From: Cynocephalus volans | Lineage: Eukaryota > Chordata > Mammalia > Dermoptera > Cynocephalidae | Reading direction: 5' to 3' | NCBI RefSeq assembly: GCF_027409185.1 | Contig: NC_084462.1 | Span: forward strand, 21,799,577-21,863,576 | DNA length: 64,000 nucleotides | Shown here: positions 60,409 through 64,000 of the stretch, one piece after another | How positions within the stretch are numbered: the first letter of the stretch is position 1 | How the letters are laid out: every line of letters begins with the position of its first letter | Notes under the pieces: generated by a model | The model's input: the letters and a program-made list of their open reading frames with translations, nothing else | Told to the model about the DNA's origin: nothing | The model's database searches: none | Position numbers and translations under genes: made by a program

Positions 60409-60530
60409 GGGAGGCACCTGCTGCAGAAGTTTCTTCTTTTGTGATCCTATCTTTGTGCAGTTTAATGATATTAATAGTGTTAATTGCAAACTGTGTATCC
60501 TGCTGTAAGGACCCAGAAATAGACTTTAAG
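60409..60530 (+). CDS. LMTK2: LMTK2 coding exon 2 (membrane segment)
   Basis: Exon 2 of the membrane kinase LMTK2. It starts in phase 1 after CTTTCCAG and completes the split glycine, giving the residues [11 protein letters not shown], then [18 protein letters not shown], then [12 protein letters not shown], and ends in phase 0 before GTGAGC. 122 nt; with exon 1 it gives 68 complete codons. The 18-21 residue hydrophobic stretch is the family's membrane anchor. The cysteines in NC-VSCC just inside are candidates for palmitoylation, known for the paralogue LMTK1/AATYK1 but only inferred here. The CCKDPEIDF motif at the cytosolic face is shared by the family. Confidence 0.97.
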
Positions 60531-60619
60531 GTGAGCACAGATGGGAGGAACAGTTAAAATAATCTTACGATATGTTTTTCAGTAGAATGGCTGTGTATAC
60601 CACAGTTCCTTGTGAGCAG

Positions 60620-60845
60620 AGATCAGCAGACTTTTTCTATGAAGACCAGAGAGTAAGTATTTTCTGCCATAGTAAATATTGTGGGCCATATAGTCTCTGT
60701 TACAACTACTCAACTCTGCCACTGTAGCACTGCACCAGTTAATAGACATTGTTGACAAGTCGTCATGGCTTTGTGCCAATAAAACTTTATTTACGAAAAT
60801 AGAGGTTTAGACTTGGCCCACTTGCTGTAGTTTGCCGACTCTACC
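60620..60845 (+). repeat. hAT-Charlie MITE (MER58-like)
   Basis: CAGCAGACTTTTTCTATGAA, GTGGGCCATATAGTCTCTGT, ACAACTACTCAACTCTGCCA, 'CAATAAAACTTTATTTACGAAAATAG' and GTAGTTTGCCGACTC: the layout of this DNA transposon relic with inverted ends. Confidence 0.7.
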
Positions 60846-62064
60846 TTAGAGCATCATTGACAATAACCCCTTGCCTATGGTGAGTTTAAGTTTTTGCTAA
60901 GTGAAGAGTGAAGTACGATGATTGAATCACTTGCCAGAGGGCCTAAAAAGAAAAGCAGGCTTTTTTTTTTTTTCCAGACCTAAGTAGGCTGGTCATAGGA
61001 TTTGTGATCATAGGATTACTGAGGCAAAGGGATCCCCCAGTGTGTTTTGTGTATGAAGAAGAGCATCAAAACCTGCAGTTTTTTTCCTGAAACCTTGCTT
61101 TCCCTAAGGGAAGAAGAATGCTGCTGATTATAAACTCCTGGCCCGGGGAGGGATACTGGAGAAGGACTGGGTCGTAGCAGTAGGTGGAGGGAATCTACCA
61201 GTAAACCAATGGGAGATCCTGCTCTACAACCTGCTGCGTGCTTGCTGGTGTGTGGAGTTCAATAAATACTTGTTAAAAAGGAATTCATGCATGCAGAGAA
61301 AGTGGTTCTGCAAGTAGCTGGCCCTGGAGTCCTGAGGGCCACTGGTTCAAATTGGAAAGAAAAGGAAGTTGTTTTCTAGCTGTAATCTTCTCTTTACTGG
61401 ACATGTGGGCCTGATTTCTAAAGCCCCAGACCTGTTTTTATTGTGTGTGCTCTTTACCTTGAGTTGGTGCAGCTCTGAGGAAACGAGATGTGCTTTCCTT
61501 TTGGCTCAACGCTAGCATTACTCACACAGGCTGAGTACCCGGGAGGGCGGTAGGAAGAGACTCACTAGCACAGGGCATTTGCTTTAGAAGATTTTTCCCC
61601 AAAATCTAATCTTCTAATCTTTTATAGGGCTTGCTTATCCCCAACATCAGCCCCTAGGCCTGAGAGTCATTATAGGAATGTAATGACTACACTACTTGGG
61701 GCACAGTTGTAGGTAGAGAATCTACGTCCCTTGACTGTCAGTCTTGCTGAGAGATTTTGCACAGAAACCTGGCCATTTCTGGACAAAGATAAAGTTTGAT
61801 CGATGTTGCTGATACTGAAATCTGGTCTGTATCTCACATTTCATGATACCTCATTCTTGAGTAAGATTGGTCTAACCTGTTTGAATCTCAGTATCAAATA
61901 AAGGAGTTTATTATGCAGATTCAAGGTGAAACCCAGGAATCTCTATTGTTTCACATTTCCCCAGGTGATTCTGATGTAGGGGCCAAACGCTAGAATCTGT
62001 GTGACTGAATGAGTATTGCCATCTGTAATTTGTTGGTTTCCTTTAGATTTAGAGCTATGCAGTT

Positions 62065-62180
62065 TTAGAGATTTTAGAGCTCCATGGTCCCATGGAAGTC
62101 ATTTTACAGATCAGGAAGCTACAGTCTGGTAAAATAAGTGACTTGCCCAAATTCATCCAGATAGCCACTGGCATTACTCT
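62065..62180 (-). repeat. MIR-like SINE
   Basis: GTCATTTTACAGATCAGGAA, then 'AATAAGTGACTTGCCCAAATTCATCCAGATAG': antisense MIR core. Confidence 0.6.
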
Positions 62181-62644
62181 AAAAGTGAACCAGACTTATC
62201 TCATTTGTTTGAGCGTCTGAATCTCTGAACCTTTACAACCATCTGCTGGCATACCAGTGGTATGTTATGCTGTTGCCAAGTTTTGAGTGGTGTTATTTTT
62301 AAGATGTGGGTGATGGACAGTCTTTTCTTAATGAGAGAACCTTTAGGAATGTTCAAAAGGAAAATTGAACAATTTCTTTTGTTCAGAAGTGCCCTCACAG
62401 ATTGAAGTTACAGTACCTAAGTTTTCCTGCTTCCTCTTCTCCCCATACAAATAGCAATAATGTCTTTTATTGTATTTGAGAACATATATGACATATAGGA
62501 GAATAAGTTTTCTCACATGCATGTGAAAACATAAATGTTAGAGAAATCTACCATTATAACTTTTAGTTCCTTCCTTGTATTGGGTGTGGGCTAACGGGAG
62601 GTGACAGAAAAGGAAAATGAAAAGATGTTGGTAGAGGAATGGAA

Positions 62645-62740
62645 AACAGTCTTCTTCACCGATCTGTTCTTAGCTCCTGTTATGGTGCCTGGAGGTGTAA
62701 TACTTGTTAATTATTTGAATGAATGAATAAATGACTTAAT
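62645..62740 (+). repeat. LINE-2 3' end
   Basis: TCTTAGCTCCTGTTATGGTG, CCTGGAGGTGTAATACTTGT, then ATTTGAATGAATGAATAAAT: L2 terminus, sense, diverged. Confidence 0.55.
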
Positions 62741-63494
62741 AATCATCTGTACCTGTGTTAAATCAACATGGACATCAAGTTACATATACCCAACTCACTA
62801 GAATGATGGTAGGAAGAGTCGGGATGGCTTTCTGCCAAATAGTCATTTAAAACGTTTCCACAGCCTTATTGGTGCAGCCTCAATTTTAAAGTTGTCATCT
62901 TTAGAAAACCAGATGTTCTTGTGTGTTAATTACACTTACATGCCGCACAGTTTTATACTGACCTTTGTGGTTTAGATTCTGAAGATTTTTCTACCCAGTT
63001 TAGTAATTTTCCATTGTTACTCTTTCCAAAGAAATAGGACTTGCTTAAAAATATATTTTCTGTGTCTTTTGACTGCCTTTATTTTGATAGAAATCACATT
63101 GCAATTAGAAATGCATATACAATTTTAAAAAGTAAATTTGTTTCGATTTGATATGCAAAGAGACTTGTGTAAGTAGATAATAATTTTGAAAGAATTGCTT
63201 AAATTGTAGTATTTTAAAAGTAAATCACTGAGTCTAGAAGAGTATTCCCATGTTAAGTGGCATGGTCATTTTAGAAAATTTTACATTTAAGTTCAAGCTA
63301 TCAGTTTTAAAAGTTACATAAAAATATGTGTAATTTTCAAATCTTATTCTGTTATTTGGAGTTGGAGAATACAATTACACATGCTTTTTACTTGAAGTAA
63401 GTACAAATTGGGAAAAAAGAAAATTAAGGCAGTGTGTTCCAAATGAGTGAATAAATGTTTCTATCTTAAATATTATTGCTCTCTTTGATTTTAG

Positions 63495-63639
63495 GAATTT
63501 GAAGATAATTTTGATGATGAAATAGATTTCACACCACCAGCAGAAGATACTCCCTCTGTTCAGTCCCCAGCAGAGGTCTTCACACTTTCGGTACCAAATA
63601 TTTCACTACCAGCTCCATCCCAATTCCAGCCTTCCGTAG
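63495..63639 (+). CDS. LMTK2: LMTK2 coding exon 3 (acidic juxtamembrane linker)
   Basis: Exon 3 of LMTK2. Phase 0 after TTTTAG, 145 nt, ending GTA G|GTAAGA (phase 1). It encodes [18 protein letters not shown], then [15 protein letters not shown], then [15 protein letters not shown] plus one base. This is the acidic and Pro/Ser-rich linker between the membrane segment and the kinase domain. The residues are those I know from mammalian LMTK2, and the frame is continuous from exon 2, giving 116 complete codons up to this point. The kinase domain (glycine loop, VAIK-like and HRD motifs) should start in the next exons, outside the window. The protein usually has about 1,500 residues, so under a tenth is present here. 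Confidence 0.97.
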
Positions 63640-64000
63640 GTAAGACCCTATATGTTATATGTTGCTTTGCCTCCCATGGATTTGTCACCCCTTTTCCCCT
63701 GGGTGATGGAGCTGCAAAGGATTACTCAAAGCCCATCTCTTCTGAGCAGCGAGAAGCCCTGAAGTGGTTAATCTCCCAGAACCCTCAAGAGAGAGGCATT
63801 CCTTTCATTTGGAAATTAACCATGTATTGGGGTTCTCTTCCCACATTTATTCTCCAGACCTACAGGAAGAGAACATAGGTGGGGTTATAGTTTAACAATA
63901 TAGGCTGGTAACATTCAGTAAAACAAGCCAGATGACATACCATAAGGCAGTTTAAGTGATCTACCAACAAAAGTTTGATCTTAGCAAACATTCCTTCTCC
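63640..64000 (+). other. LMTK2: LMTK2 intron 3, 5' end
   Basis: GTAAGA donor; no repeat or exon recognised to the end of the window. Confidence 0.8.

Larger units (their letters stand above)
60531..63494 (+). other. LMTK2: LMTK2 intron 2 (about 3 kb)
   Basis: GTGAGC donor and TTTGATTTTAG acceptor, phase 0. It contains a hAT-Charlie element, MIR and L2 ends; the rest (60850-62060, 62740-63494) shows no feature, though 61920-61995 (CACATTTCCCCAGGTGATTC) resembles a MER5A end. Confidence 0.9.

Overview
This is a stretch of mammalian nuclear DNA: sparse genes, long introns, one CpG island, and many interspersed repeats (L1, L2, MIR, MaLR LTRs, hAT-Charlie elements). The lineage marker is a tRNA-derived SINE present in at least 16 copies, as a monomer that closely resembles tRNA-Ile (box A-like TAGCTCAGTTGG, box B-like GGGTTCGGATCCC) and as a dimer beginning GGCCGGCCCGTGGCTCAC and ending ACCGGTCATCTTT plus poly-A. 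There is no Alu, B1/B2, Bov or carnivore SINE. From memory, tRNA-Ile-derived SINEs of this kind (CYN family) are characteristic of colugos (Dermoptera), so a flying lemur is the best guess; this is inference and not a database result.

Layout. 1-35.9 kb is intergenic and almost wholly repeats: an LTR-like pair (0.2-2.4 kb), L1/L2/MIR fragments, MaLR LTRs near 9.0, 13.5 and 16.0 kb, and a large decayed antisense L1 block (24.9-33.8 kb). That block holds two processed ribosomal-protein pseudogenes: RPLP1 (+, itself split by a dimeric SINE) and RPL31 (-, with an in-frame stop). 35.95-36.65 kb is a CpG-island promoter with NF-Y, Sp1, CRE/E-box, YY1 and CTCF-like motifs. 36.4 kb to the end is the 5' part of one gene on the + strand, LMTK2 (lemur tyrosine kinase 2): coding exon 1 at 36401-36482, intron 1 of about 23.9 kb, exon 2 at 60409-60530, intron 2 of about 3 kb, exon 3 at 63495-63639, then the start of intron 3. 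The three exons join in frame (82 + 122 + 145 nt) and give the N-terminal hydrophobic segment, the membrane segment with a juxtamembrane cysteine cluster, and the acidic linker. The kinase domain lies beyond the window.

I did not find an undescribed multi-gene system. The most interesting items are the nested insertion history L1 -> RPLP1 pseudogene -> SINE, recombinant and internally duplicated SINE forms, a very fresh intronic SINE with a perfect 18-bp target duplication, and two upstream ORFs plus a CGG repeat in the probable LMTK2 5' UTR. Family names for old repeats come from recognition by eye, so subfamily labels and edges are approximate.
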